Shown: positions 8,007 to 15,757, counted from the stretch's first letter. The stretch: DNA of 17,539 nt from Lachnospiraceae bacterium (GCA_003446335.1 DMAZ01000108.1:1-17539); one strand, 5' to 3'. A program made the numbers and translations. Notes: generated by a model not told the origin, from the letters alone.

Positions 8007-9449
8007 ATGAAAAACATACTTTTTGTAGCATCAGAGTGTATGCCGTTCGTTAAGACCGGCGGTCTCGCAGACGTTGTCGGATCTCTTCCGAAATGCCTCG
8101 ATAAAGAGTATTTCGATTGCAGAGTGATCATGCCAATGTACTCTTTCATGAACCAGAAATGGAAAGATATGCTGGAGTACAAAACGCACTTCTATATGGA
8201 CTTTAACTGGAACAGCTATTATGTAGGCGTAATGGAATGCGTATATGATGGAGTACATGTTTATTTCATCGACAATCAGGACTTCTTTACCTGCGATAAA
8301 CCGTATGCGGGTATGCCTTATGATATCGGACGCTTTGCATTCTTCAGCAAAGCTGCTCTGTCGATTCTTCCTTCAATCGACTTCCGTCCGGACGTTATCC
8401 ACTGCCATGACTGGCAGACAGGTCTTATCCCGGTCTATCTGAATGATGCATTCCAGGCCAACGAGTTCTACCGCGGAATCAAGACTGTCATGACGATCCA
8501 CAACCTGAAGTTCCAGGGTGTCTGGGATGTCAAGACCATGAAGGATATCGTAGGTCTTCCGGATTACTACTTCACACCGGATAAGATGGAGTTCAACCGT
8601 GACGCCAATATGCTCAAGGGCGGTCTGGTCTATGCAAATGCCATCACGACCGTATCAAAGACTTACGCCGAAGAGATCAAGATGCCTTACTATGGCGAGG
8701 GTCTTGACGGACTTATGCGTGCACGTCAGAATGACCTGCGCGGTATCGTAAACGGTATTGACTATGAAAGCTGGGATCCGGAAAAGGATCCGCTCCTTAC
8801 CGAGAACTATAACTCCGAAGATTTCAAGGAGAAGAAGATCAAGAACAAAGTTGCGCTCCAGGAAGAGCTCGGTCTCAACGTTGATCCGGATGCCATGTTG
8901 ATCGGTATTGTCTCCCGTCTTACAGATCAGAAGGGCTTTGATCTTATCGCGTATGTTATGGATGAACTTTGCCAGGATGCTGTACAGTTCGTTATTCTCG
9001 GTACCGGTGAGGAAAGATATGAGAATATGTTCCGTCACTTCGAGTGGAAATACGGCGGTAGAGTATCTGCTCAGATCTTCTATAACGAGGCTCTTGCCCA
9101 TAAGATCTATGCTGCCAGCGATGCGTTCCTTATGCCGTCCCAGTTCGAGCCCTGCGGTCTGTCTCAGCTGATTTCCCTGCGTTACGGATCTCTTCCGATC
9201 GTTCGCGAGACAGGCGGTCTCAAGGATACGGTAGAGCCTTACAACGAGTATGAGGGAACAGGAACCGGATTCTCGTTCACGAACTATAATGCTCATGAGA
9301 TGATGGGAACTGTCCGCTATGCGGAAAAAATCTTCTATGATGACAGAGAAGAGTGGGATAAGATGGTCAAGCGTGCTATGGAAGCAGACTTCTCCTGGGA
9401 GAATTCCGCACTTCAGTATCAGGAACTGTATGATTGGCTGATCGGCTGA
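8007..9449 (+). CDS. glgA: Glycogen synthase (ADP-glucose)
   Basis: GlgA is a GT5 retaining glucosyltransferase that extends alpha-1,4-glucan from ADP-glucose. The start is ATG 8007 (480 residues, MKNILFVASECMPF), 9 bases after AGGGAGG (7991-7997). A TTG at 7998 abuts that site and is rejected. The ADP-glucose-binding KTGGL motif is at 16-20. The C-terminal GT-B domain shows RLTDQKGFD, then QFEPCGLSQ with the conserved Glu at 381, and RETGGLKDTV at 400-409. The length is normal. No other glycogen gene (glgB, glgC, glgP) is adjacent, so it is a single-gene unit with its own promoter and terminator. Codon choice looks more biased toward preferred codons than in recN, consistent with higher expression; this was judged by eye. 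Confidence 0.96.
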   Translation: MKNILFVASECMPFVKTGGLADVVGSLPKCLDKEYFDCRVIMPMYSFMNQKWKDMLEYKTHFYMDFNWNSYYVGVMECVYDGVHVYFIDNQDFFTCDKPYAGMPYDIGRFAFFSKAALSILPSIDFRPDVIHCHDWQTGLIPVYLNDAFQANEFYRGIKTVMTIHNLKFQGVWDVKTMKDIVGLPDYYFTPDKMEFNRDANMLKGGLVYANAITTVSKTYAEEIKMPYYGEGLDGLMRARQNDLRGIVNGIDYESWDPEKDPLLTENYNSEDFKEKKIKNKVALQEELGLNVDPDAMLIGIVSRLTDQKGFDLIAYVMDELCQDAVQFVILGTGEERYENMFRHFEWKYGGRVSAQIFYNEALAHKIYAASDAFLMPSQFEPCGLSQLISLRYGSLPIVRETGGLKDTVEPYNEYEGTGTGFSFTNYNAHEMMGTVRYAEKIFYDDREEWDKMVKRAMEADFSWENSALQYQELYDWLIG

Positions 9450-9460
9450 TCATTGATCAG
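9446..9460. other. Palindrome at the glgA stop codon
   Basis: CTGATCATTGATCAG is a perfect inverted repeat with 7-base arms and a single central base. It spans the glgA stop (TGA, 9447-9449) and ends 16 bases before the terminator stem. It may be coincidence or a protein-binding site. A hairpin with a 1-base loop is not feasible, although inner pairs could open. Confidence 0.3.
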
Positions 9461-9476
9461 AACAGAATATTAACGG

Positions 9477-9523
9477 GTCATCCGGCGGAAATTTCCATTT
9501 CTGCCGGATGACTGTTCTTCTTT
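9477..9523 (+). terminator. Rho-independent terminator of glgA
   Basis: GTCATCCGGCGGAAA (9477-9491) pairs with TTTCTGCCGGATGAC (9498-9512): 15 base pairs with one G-T wobble and a 6-base loop. The following tail, TGTTCTTCTTT, is pyrimidine-rich. This is a strong intrinsic terminator. Confidence 0.9.
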
Positions 9524-9745
9524 GGATCTCATTTCTTTTGCGATCCTTCTACTCCTTTTTTCGGTCTTATTCTATTTATTTACTTCATCTTCCTGCCGGG
9601 TCCTCCGGATCTTGAGAGGCGGATCGTCATCTGTCTTTTTCACAACATTTTCATTTAATCTCTGACGCAGAATATCCATGACGCTGATCCTGGTATATGA
9701 CAGAACAGGACAGAGAACATATTTTCGCTTTTTTGAGGAAAAGCA
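9524..9745. other. Spacer between glgA terminator and recA promoter
   Basis: No recognised gene lies in these 222 bases. The + strand is pyrimidine-rich, so the - strand has the purine bias of coding strands in this genome. On the - strand an ORF from ATG at 9679 to a stop at 9572 would encode 35 mostly charged residues, starting MDILRQRLNENVVKK. I see no good Shine-Dalgarno and no family match. It could be a short gene, a relic, or chance. Confidence 0.3.
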
Positions 9746-9774
9746 TTGACAATTCTGCCTTTGAGTAGTATTGT
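9746..9774 (+). promoter_or_regulatory. Predicted recA promoter
   Basis: A perfect -35 TTGACA (9746-9751), 17-base spacing and a -10 TATTGT (9769-9774) predict a start near 9781. The LexA box begins about 5 bases downstream of that start, placing repressor across the initiation region. Confidence 0.85.
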
Positions 9775-9785
9775 ACTTATAGCCA

Positions 9786-9799
9786 CGAACGAGTGTTCG
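9786..9799. promoter_or_regulatory. LexA (DinR-type) SOS box of recA
   Basis: CGAACGAGTGTTCG has perfect inverted CGAAC/GTTCG arms around four bases. It fits the Gram-positive SOS consensus CGAAC-N4-GTTCG recognised by LexA/DinR. It lies immediately downstream of the predicted recA start and 22 bases before the recA start codon, so DNA damage should derepress recA. Confidence 0.93.
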
Positions 9800-9820
9800 C
9801 AGACAAAGGAGAAAACAGAT

Positions 9821-10900
9821 TTGAAAAATCAGAAAAATGCCATGAACGTTGAAAAAAACCGTGAAGATAAAGAACGTGCACTGGAAGCCGCAATCGGTCA
9901 TCTTGAGAAGGAATTCGGCAAGGGTGCTGTTATGAAGCTGGGAGAATCCCAGGCGAATATGAATATTGAGACTATCCCGACGGGTTCGCTGTCACTTGAT
10001 ATCGCTCTCGGACTCGGCGGAATTCCGAAAGGACGTATCATTGAGATTTACGGACCTGAGTCAAGCGGTAAAACGACGGTTGCGCTTCATATGGTCTCTG
10101 AAGTCCAGAAACGGGGCGGTATAGCCGGTTTCGTAGATGCAGAGCATGCTCTGGATCCCGTATACGCAAGAAATATAGGAGTTGACATTGATAATCTTTA
10201 TATTTCCCAGCCTGATTCAGGCGAACAGGCTCTGGAAATCACGGAGACGATGGTACGCTCCGGCGCGATCGATATTATTGTAGTCGATTCTGTAGCCGCC
10301 CTGACACCGCAGGCGGAGATCGACGGTGAGATGGGAGACTCCCATATGGGACTTCAGGCAAGGCTTATGAGCCAGGCCCTGAGAAAGCTTACGGCGACTG
10401 TGAGCAAGACGAAGTGCATTGTTATCTTTATCAATCAGCTCCGTGAAAAGATTGGTGTAATGTTCGGGAATCCGGAAACTACAACAGGTGGACGTGCTCT
10501 TAAATTCTATGCGTCCATCCGTATGGATGTCAGAAGGACCGAGACGCTGAAGGCCAGCGGAGAAGTCATCGGAAACAGGACCAGGATCAAGGTCGTAAAG
10601 AATAAAGTAGCTCCGCCTTTCAAGGAAGCCCAGTTCGATATAATGTTCGGCAAGGGAATTTCCAAATCAGGAGATATTCTGGATCTGGCCGTCAATAATG
10701 ACATTATCGATAAGAGCGGTGCCTGGTTCGCTTACAATAATGAGAAAATCGGGCAAGGCCGTGAGAATGCCAAGAACTATCTTGAGAAGAACCCGGAGAT
10801 CATGTATGAAGTGGAGCAGAAAGTCCGCATGGCATACGGACTGCCGTCTGATCTGTCCGAGGAAGAGAGCGAGGCATCAGGGGAGCGGAACGAAGAGTAA
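9821..10900 (+). CDS. recA: Recombinase RecA
   Basis: RecA forms ATP-dependent filaments on single-strand DNA for strand exchange and stimulates LexA self-cleavage. The likely start is TTG 9821 (359 residues), 9 bases after AAAGGAG (9805-9811). The next ATG (9842) has a poor ribosome site, and anything upstream would run through the LexA box. Walker A GPESSGKT is at 78-85, about 12 residues later than in E. coli because of a longer, lysine-rich N-terminus. Other hallmarks are [10 protein letters not shown], the Walker B segment [16 protein letters not shown], the [16 protein letters not shown] segment, [22 protein letters not shown] (loop L2) and a C-terminal acidic tail. It is followed by a repeat copy, a hairpin and recX. 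Confidence 0.98.
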   Translation: MKNQKNAMNVEKNREDKERALEAAIGHLEKEFGKGAVMKLGESQANMNIETIPTGSLSLDIALGLGGIPKGRIIEIYGPESSGKTTVALHMVSEVQKRGGIAGFVDAEHALDPVYARNIGVDIDNLYISQPDSGEQALEITETMVRSGAIDIIVVDSVAALTPQAEIDGEMGDSHMGLQARLMSQALRKLTATVSKTKCIVIFINQLREKIGVMFGNPETTTGGRALKFYASIRMDVRRTETLKASGEVIGNRTRIKVVKNKVAPPFKEAQFDIMFGKGISKSGDILDLAVNNDIIDKSGAWFAYNNEKIGQGRENAKNYLEKNPEIMYEVEQKVRMAYGLPSDLSEEESEASGERNEE

Positions 10901-10904
10901 TCAT

Positions 10905-10985
10905 TCATGAACGCTTCAGCGTTCCTGCCGCGACGCGCGCGGTGCCAGGGCGCCTTCCGCTGCGACTCACGTCACGAGTATTGCG
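10905..10985 (+). repeat. GC-rich intergenic repeat, copy 3
   Basis: This copy begins four bases after the recA stop. Its 56-base core (10909-10964) matches copy 2 at 49 of 56 positions, with all differences transitions. It carries the perfect hairpin GAACGC-TTCA-GCGTTC and a second stem, GGTGC-CAGG-GCGCC, in which a C-to-T change keeps a G-U pair. The right edge is less certain. Confidence 0.85.
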
Positions 10986-11016
10986 CGATGAAGAATAAAC
11001 TGCAGAAATGATATGA

Positions 11017-11050
11017 GGTGGTGTGTGAACGGATAGGGTCGCACACCACC
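11017..11050 (+). other. Hairpin in the recA-recX spacer (possible attenuator)
   Basis: GGTGGTGTGTG (11017-11027) pairs with CGCACACCACC (11040-11050): 11 pairs with one G-T wobble and a 12-base loop. It is followed by GTTTATG, a poor U-tract, and ends 17 bases before the recX start. It could act as a partial terminator that lowers recX relative to recA, as known for E. coli recA-recX, or it could mask recX translation initiation. The functional role is inference. Confidence 0.6.
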
Positions 11051-11067
11051 GTTTATGTAAATGGAAA

Positions 11068-11514
11068 ATGGAAGAACTGACCAGAGCAAAAAAGAGAGCG
11101 TTATATATACTTACCGAGTGTGATCGAACGGAAAAGCAGCTGTATGACAAGCTCAGGAAGAGCGGTTACAGCGAGGAAGTGATAGCAGAGACCATGAAGT
11201 ATGTCCGCAGTTTCGGTTATCTGAATGACAGGAAATATGCGGTCCGATATATTCAGTATTACAGGGAACGGAAAAGCACGACCCGGCTCAGGTATGATCT
11301 GATCCAAAAAGGTGTCCCGACGGATGTGATCGATTTCGCCTTCGAGGAGGCGGGAGAATGGGATGAACGGAATCAGATACGGGAGGCGGCAGAAAAGAAA
11401 TTATCGAAAATGAATACGGAAGATCCGAAGACCTATGGAAAAGTAGCGTCTTTTCTTGCCAGACGCGGATATCGCGGAGAAGATATTACTGCGGTATTAA
11501 GAGATTTTTTTTGA
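11068..11514 (+). CDS. recX: Regulatory protein RecX
   Basis: RecX binds within the RecA filament groove and modulates its activity. The 148-residue protein is all helical, with the tandem three-helix repeats of the family. The signatures are ALYILTECDRTEKQLYDKL, YVRSFGYLNDRKYAVRYI (a canonical GYLND-x-x-[YF]A motif), LRYDLIQKGV and the C-terminal FLARRGYRGEDITAVL. ATG 11068 is the first start in this frame. Its Shine-Dalgarno is weak (TGGAAA, very close), and a stable hairpin ends 17 bases upstream, so poor translation is expected, which fits a regulator needed in small amounts. It is 167 bases after recA and probably expressed by readthrough from the recA promoter. Confidence 0.93.
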   Translation: MEELTRAKKRALYILTECDRTEKQLYDKLRKSGYSEEVIAETMKYVRSFGYLNDRKYAVRYIQYYRERKSTTRLRYDLIQKGVPTDVIDFAFEEAGEWDERNQIREAAEKKLSKMNTEDPKTYGKVASFLARRGYRGEDITAVLRDFF

Positions 11515-11553
11515 ACAGGAACTATTTCAGCTTATTTTCGACCAGGGCATTGC

Positions 11554-11582
11554 TTGACATAAGTCCAAAAAAAATATATAGT
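11554..11582 (+). promoter_or_regulatory. Predicted promoter of rny
   Basis: A perfect -35 TTGACA (11554-11559), 17-base spacing and -10 TATAGT (11577-11582) lie in an A-rich stretch. The predicted start near 11589 gives a leader of about 45 bases ahead of rny. Confidence 0.85.
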
Positions 11583-11634
11583 AAAATAGTTGTTATCTGT
11601 ACAATGAAAATTTAATAATGGAGGTGCTCCTGAT

Positions 11635-13182
11635 ATGACTATTGCATTAATTGTGGTCATAGTTCTTCTTATTGCTGCACTTCCGATCACGTGGAGAGCT
11701 GCCATTGCCAATAAGACCAAGCAGGATGCCGCTAAGATAGGCACTGCAGAGGAAAAGGCAAGAAGTATAATTGACGACGCGATCAAGACTGCTGAGACCA
11801 AGAAGCGTGAATCGCTCCTTGAAGTAAAAGAACAGTCCCTCATGATGAAAAATGAGGTCGATCGTGAAATCAAAGACAGAAGGGCTGAAATCTCCAAGCA
11901 GGAACGTCGTATTCAGTCCAAGGAAGATGCCCTGGACAGAAAGACAGATGCCATGGAGAAGCGTGAGGCGGATTTTGCTGCAAAGGAGACAGAACTCAAG
12001 AAGAAGCAGAAGAAAACGGATCAGTTGTACGACGAAGCTTTGGCCGAACTGGAAAGAATTTCCGGGATGACTACGGACGAAGCCAAGGAATATCTGTATC
12101 AGAAAGTTCAGGATGATGTCAAGGTCGATGTGGCTAAACTGTATCGTGAACTTGTAGAACAGGCGAAGACCGATGCGGATAAGAAGGCAAAGGAAATCGT
12201 TGTCAATTCCATTCAGCGCTGTGCGGTCGATCACGTTTCCGAGACAACAATCTCTGTTGTCCAGCTTCCGAATGATGAAATGAAGGGCAGAATTATCGGA
12301 AGAGAAGGACGAAATATCCGTACGATCGAGACAATGACAGGTGTGGATCTGATCATTGATGATACACCGGAAGCTGTCGTTCTCTCAGGATTTGATCCGG
12401 TAAGACGTGAAATTGCCCGTATTGCTCTCGAGAAACTGATTGTTGACGGACGAATCCATCCGGCGAGAATCGAGGAGATGGTCGAAAAGGCACGCAAGGA
12501 AGTCGAGGCACGTATGCGTGAAGATGGTGAAGCGGCGGCATTTGAAGTCGGAGTTCATAATCTGCATCCGGAACTTATCAAGCTGCTCGGCAGAATGCGT
12601 TATCGTACATCATACGGTCAGAACGCACTCAAGCATTCCATCGAGGTCGCTGAACTGACAGGACTTATGGCTGCGGAATGTGGTTGTGATGTCCGCCTGG
12701 CGAAGAGAGCCGGTCTCCTTCATGATATAGGAAAATCTATTGACCATGAAGTAGAAGGATCGCATATTCAGATCGGTGCTGACCTGTGCAGAAAGTACAA
12801 GGAAAATAACACGGTCATTAATGCGGTCGAAAGTCATCACGGCGATGTTGAACCGACATCTCTTATCGCATGTCTTGTCCAGGCTGCAGATGCTATATCC
12901 GCAGCAAGACCCGGTGCAAGGAGAGAGACACTGGATACCTACACAAATCGTTTGAAGCAGCTTGAAGATATTACCAACAGCTTCAAGGGTGTCGAGAAGT
13001 CATTTGCGATACAGGCCGGACGCGAAGTACGTGTCATGGTCATTCCGGATCAGGTCAATGATTCGGAAATGGTACTGTTGTCGAGAGATATTGCCAAGGA
13101 GATTGAAGCTCAGCTTGAATATCCCGGCCAGATCAAGGTCAGTGTTATTCGTGAGAGCAGAGCGGTTGATTACGCAAAATAA
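11635..13182 (+). CDS. rny: Ribonuclease Y
   Basis: RNase Y is the membrane-anchored endoribonuclease that starts bulk mRNA decay in many Bacillota. The 515 residues show the full architecture. An N-terminal transmembrane helix (about 3-19, [16 protein letters not shown]) is followed by a long charged coiled coil (about 30-190). The KH RNA-binding domain contains [10 protein letters not shown] at 218-227. The HD metal-dependent phosphohydrolase domain has LLHDIGK with His363-Asp364, then ESHHGD, and a conserved C-terminal domain follows. ATG 11635 is 10 bases after GGAGG (11620-11624). It has its own promoter and a strong terminator, so it is a single-gene unit. The cysteine pair ECGC in the HD region is a small local feature. 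Identification is certain. Confidence 0.98.
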   Translation: MTIALIVVIVLLIAALPITWRAAIANKTKQDAAKIGTAEEKARSIIDDAIKTAETKKRESLLEVKEQSLMMKNEVDREIKDRRAEISKQERRIQSKEDALDRKTDAMEKREADFAAKETELKKKQKKTDQLYDEALAELERISGMTTDEAKEYLYQKVQDDVKVDVAKLYRELVEQAKTDADKKAKEIVVNSIQRCAVDHVSETTISVVQLPNDEMKGRIIGREGRNIRTIETMTGVDLIIDDTPEAVVLSGFDPVRREIARIALEKLIVDGRIHPARIEEMVEKARKEVEARMREDGEAAAFEVGVHNLHPELIKLLGRMRYRTSYGQNALKHSIEVAELTGLMAAECGCDVRLAKRAGLLHDIGKSIDHEVEGSHIQIGADLCRKYKENNTVINAVESHHGDVEPTSLIACLVQAADAISAARPGARRETLDTYTNRLKQLEDITNSFKGVEKSFAIQAGREVRVMVIPDQVNDSEMVLLSRDIAKEIEAQLEYPGQIKVSVIRESRAVDYAK

Positions 13183-13190
13183 CATTTTCG

Positions 13191-13226
13191 GGCGGAAGAG
13201 TGAGAAATCATTCTTCCGCTCTTTTT
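13191..13226 (+). terminator. Rho-independent terminator of rny
   Basis: GCGGAAGAGTGA (13192-13203) pairs with TCATTCTTCCGC (13208-13219) around a GAAA loop, with one G-T wobble. The stem is followed by TCTTTTT. It sits 9 bases after the rny stop. Confidence 0.93.
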
Positions 13227-13384
13227 GCTTTCAGCTTCTGAAAAAAGACAGAGAAGGATTGTATTTAAAAAAAACAATCCGGGACTTCTGCTCAAGATAT
13301 AGTGGGAATCATTTTATGGAAACCTATATATTGGGAAAGGTCGATTTTTCCTGTAAATAAGCGAAAAATCGGCATATTTTCTGT
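13227..13384. other. AT-rich spacer with two inverted repeats
   Basis: No gene is supported in this stretch. It contains GGATTGT (13256-13262) facing ACAATCC (13274-13280) across an A-rich loop. It also contains an 11-pair stem, 13340-13350 with 13363-13373, built on CGATTTTTC/GAAAAATCG with one wobble and a 12-base loop. The second stem is followed by moderately T-rich sequence and could be a weak terminator insulating the xerD promoter. Neither element is recognised as a known RNA. Confidence 0.4.
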
Positions 13385-13413
13385 TTGAATTTATGTAAAT
13401 CGGAATGTATAAT
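13385..13413 (+). promoter_or_regulatory. Predicted promoter of xerD
   Basis: TTGAAT (13385-13390), 17-base spacing and a perfect TATAAT (13408-13413) predict a start near 13420. This leaves an untranslated leader of about 127 bases before the xerD start. Confidence 0.75.
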
Positions 13414-13419
13414 ATGCTT

Positions 13420-13540
13420 ACTTTATGAGAAATACAGGGAGATTGTAAGCCTTAAGTGAAGGGTGAATTGCTTTTTAAGAATCATGCCCTTACGCTCTCA
13501 TTGAGCGCAATCGCATGTATATCCGCGATGTCTTGAGGAG
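13420..13540 (+). other. Long leader of xerD with possible stems
   Basis: The leader can form AAGGG/CCCTT (starting near 13459 and ending near 13492), GC-CTC/GAG-GC around ATT (about 13495-13509), and ATCGC/GCGAT (about 13510-13529) just before the ribosome site. None matches a riboswitch or T-box that I recognise. There is no obvious leader peptide. Confidence 0.3.
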
Positions 13541-13546
13541 ATCATT

Positions 13547-14434
13547 ATGGAAGAAGCAATTCAGAAATTTATAAACTATCTGCATAAAACGAAAAAAGCA
13601 TCCGTCAATACGGAATTATCTTATCGTAGAGATCTGGATAAACTGTCTGATTATCTGACCGGCACATTTGGGATTGACAGTTGGGGAGCTGTCACGACCA
13701 CTCATCTGAATGCGTACATGCTTTTGATGGAAGAGCAGAAATATGCGGCTTCTTCCATATCGAGAAGCGTTGCGTCGGTCCGGACGTTTTTCCATTATCT
13801 TGAAAAAAGGCATCTGATCGATGAGAATCCTGCCGATGAGCTCAGACCTCCTCGCGTAGAGAAAAAGATGCCCGATGTTCTTACACTGCATGAGGTAGAC
13901 CTCCTTCTTGCGCAGCCGAATCCCGCAACGGGGAAAGGTATGAGGGACCGAGCGATGATGGAATTGCTCTATGCTACCGGAATACGTGTTTCCGAACTGA
14001 TCAGCCTGAAAGTTTCAGATGTCAATATGGGAATGAATTATATTATCTGTACGGATCGCACCAAGGAGAGAGTTGTTCCTTTCGGCCATGCGGCAAGGCA
14101 GGCTCTGAATGATTATCTTGCCAATGCAAGAAAGACGTTTCCCGGTGCCCAGCAGAGTGATATTCTGTTCATGAACATGTCAGGACGAATGATGAGCAGG
14201 CAGGGATTTTGGAAAGTGATCAAGGGATATGCCCGAAGCTCAGGAATCGAAAGGGACATCACACCCCATACGCTTCGTCATAGCTTCGCTACGCATATGA
14301 TCGAGAACGGAGCGGATCTCAAAGCCGTTCAGGAGATGCTCGGACATTCCGATATATCCACTACTCAGATTTATCTGAACATGAACATCGGAAAAATGCG
14401 GGATGTCTATGAGAGAGCTCATCCGAGAAGCTGA
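13547..14434 (+). CDS. xerD: Tyrosine recombinase XerD (chromosome dimer resolution)
   Basis: XerD, with XerC, resolves chromosome dimers at dif. The 295-residue length is the family norm. The N-terminal SAM-like core-binding domain covers about 1-85 (FINYLHKTKKASVNTELSYRRDL). The catalytic domain carries the full tyrosine-recombinase set: Arg147 in ATGIRVSEL, His241 and Arg244 in HTLRHSFATHM, His267 in LGHSD and nucleophile Tyr276 in TTQIYLNM. The catalytic Lys lies in the beta-hairpin around TDRTKERVVPFG. ATG 13547 follows GAGGAG (13535-13540). It has its own promoter and terminator. No integrase-like neighbours or att sites are present, so it is a housekeeping recombinase. XerC or another Xer paralogue is possible, but the sequence resembles XerD best. 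Confidence 0.87.
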   Translation: MEEAIQKFINYLHKTKKASVNTELSYRRDLDKLSDYLTGTFGIDSWGAVTTTHLNAYMLLMEEQKYAASSISRSVASVRTFFHYLEKRHLIDENPADELRPPRVEKKMPDVLTLHEVDLLLAQPNPATGKGMRDRAMMELLYATGIRVSELISLKVSDVNMGMNYIICTDRTKERVVPFGHAARQALNDYLANARKTFPGAQQSDILFMNMSGRMMSRQGFWKVIKGYARSSGIERDITPHTLRHSFATHMIENGADLKAVQEMLGHSDISTTQIYLNMNIGKMRDVYERAHPRS

Positions 14435-14485
14435 GTGACGGATTATTTCAGATGGATCATTTGATGATTGTATTGAAAATATATG

Positions 14486-14520
14486 AAAGACCTGCGCCGA
14501 TCGTGGCAGGTCTTTTTCTT
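14486..14520 (+). terminator. Rho-independent terminator of xerD
   Basis: AAAGACCTGC (14486-14495) and GCAGGTCTTT (14506-14515) form a perfect 10-pair stem with a 10-base loop. The second arm runs into TTTTTCTT. The leading A-run could also support termination in the reverse direction. Confidence 0.92.
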
Positions 14521-14566
14521 GTACTATTTATTATTGAATAAGTAGGCTATAAGGACGGAGAAGTTT

Positions 14567-15757
14567 ATGAGAACAGAGATTTATGTGGATAACGCAGCCA
14601 CCACAAAGATGCTTCCGGAAGTCATTGAGACTATGATTCCTTATTTCTCGGAAAATTACGGGAATCCCTCATCTGTATATGAAATCGGAGCCAGGAGCCG
14701 GGAAGCTGTTATGGATGCAAGGGAAAAAGCAGGTGCCGTGATAGGAGCGAAACCGGAAGAAATCTATTTTACGTCCGGCGGAACAGAGTCCGATAACTGG
14801 GTGCTCACAGCTGTGTACGATTATTACGGTGGAAAAAAGAATCATATAATCACTTCGAAGATAGAACATCATGCGATCCTTCGAACATGTGAATATCTGG
14901 AAAGAGTGCGCGGCGCGGATGTCACGTACCTGCCTGTAGGCAGGGATGGGAGAGTAGATCCGGATGATGTACTTCATGCAATCCGGCCGGAGACCTGCCT
15001 GATTTCCGTTATGACTGCAAATAATGAGATCGGTACGATTCAGCCGGTGCGTGAGATTGGCTTGATCGCAAAGTCGAAAGGAGTCTGGTTCCATACAGAT
15101 GCGGTTCAGGCTTACGGTCATATTCCGATCGATGTAGAAGAAGATCATATTGATTTTCTGAGCATCTCGGCGCATAAGCTCGGAGGTCCCAAAGGAACCG
15201 GCGCCCTTTATATTCGGAGGGGAATAAAAATCGGCAGTTTTATGAGAGGGGGAGCCCAGGAAAGGAACAGAAGGGCCGGGACTGAGAATGTCCCCGGAAT
15301 AGCAGGTTTCGGAAAAGCTGCCGAAATCGCGCAAAGGGATATGGCAGAACGAGCGGATCACGAGCGTATGCTGAGAGATCATCTTCTGAAGAAACTAAGG
15401 GCGGAAATTCCTCTTCTCAGCGTTAACGGAAGTATGGAACACAGACTGCCCGGTAATCTGAATGTGTGTGTGCCGTATGCGGAAACGGAAATGATGGTGA
15501 TCAATCTGGATCTTGCCGGAATAGCCGCATCCGGTGGATCTGCCTGTGCTTCCGGATCTCTGGATCCTTCTCATGTACTTCTGGCCATCGGTCTTTCTTA
15601 CGAACGGGCACAGAATTCTGTCCGGTTCACGATTTCTCATGAAAACACAATAGAGGAGATGGACCGTGTAGCGGAAGCATTTGCAAAAATAGTCGAACGT
15701 TTGAGGAAAATGTCTCCGGGATATGCAAAAACAGTAAAAGGAAAAGAAAATTTATGA
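14567..15757 (+). CDS. Cysteine desulfurase (IscS/NifS class), probable sulfur donor to MnmA
   Basis: This PLP enzyme converts cysteine to alanine and forms a protein persulfide. The 396 residues show the class features: YVDNAATTKMLPEV at the N-terminus, GNPSSVYEIGARSR, FTSGGTESDN, HHAIL, HTDAVQAYG, the PLP lysine Lys204 in SAHKLGGPKG, and RRAGTENVPGIAG. The persulfide Cys327 is in GGSACASGSL. The long active-site loop places it in the IscS/NifS group rather than SufS. ATG 14567 follows GGAG (14557-14560). Its stop overlaps the mnmA ATG by 4 bases. This tight pairing parallels yrvO-mnmA of B. subtilis, so dedicated tRNA thiolation is likely, although a general Fe-S role cannot be excluded. 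No IscU follows. I give no symbol because nifS, iscS and yrvO cannot be told apart by sequence alone. Confidence 0.93.
   Translation: MRTEIYVDNAATTKMLPEVIETMIPYFSENYGNPSSVYEIGARSREAVMDAREKAGAVIGAKPEEIYFTSGGTESDNWVLTAVYDYYGGKKNHIITSKIEHHAILRTCEYLERVRGADVTYLPVGRDGRVDPDDVLHAIRPETCLISVMTANNEIGTIQPVREIGLIAKSKGVWFHTDAVQAYGHIPIDVEEDHIDFLSISAHKLGGPKGTGALYIRRGIKIGSFMRGGAQERNRRAGTENVPGIAGFGKAAEIAQRDMAERADHERMLRDHLLKKLRAEIPLLSVNGSMEHRLPGNLNVCVPYAETEMMVINLDLAGIAASGGSACASGSLDPSHVLLAIGLSYERAQNSVRFTISHENTIEEMDRVAEAFAKIVERLRKMSPGYAKTVKGKENL

Noticed and set aside
8777..8792. Inverted repeat GGATCC...GGATCC inside glgA
   Set aside because: The two hexamers are coding sequence (WDPEKDP region) and the pattern is readily explained by codon use; no regulatory context.
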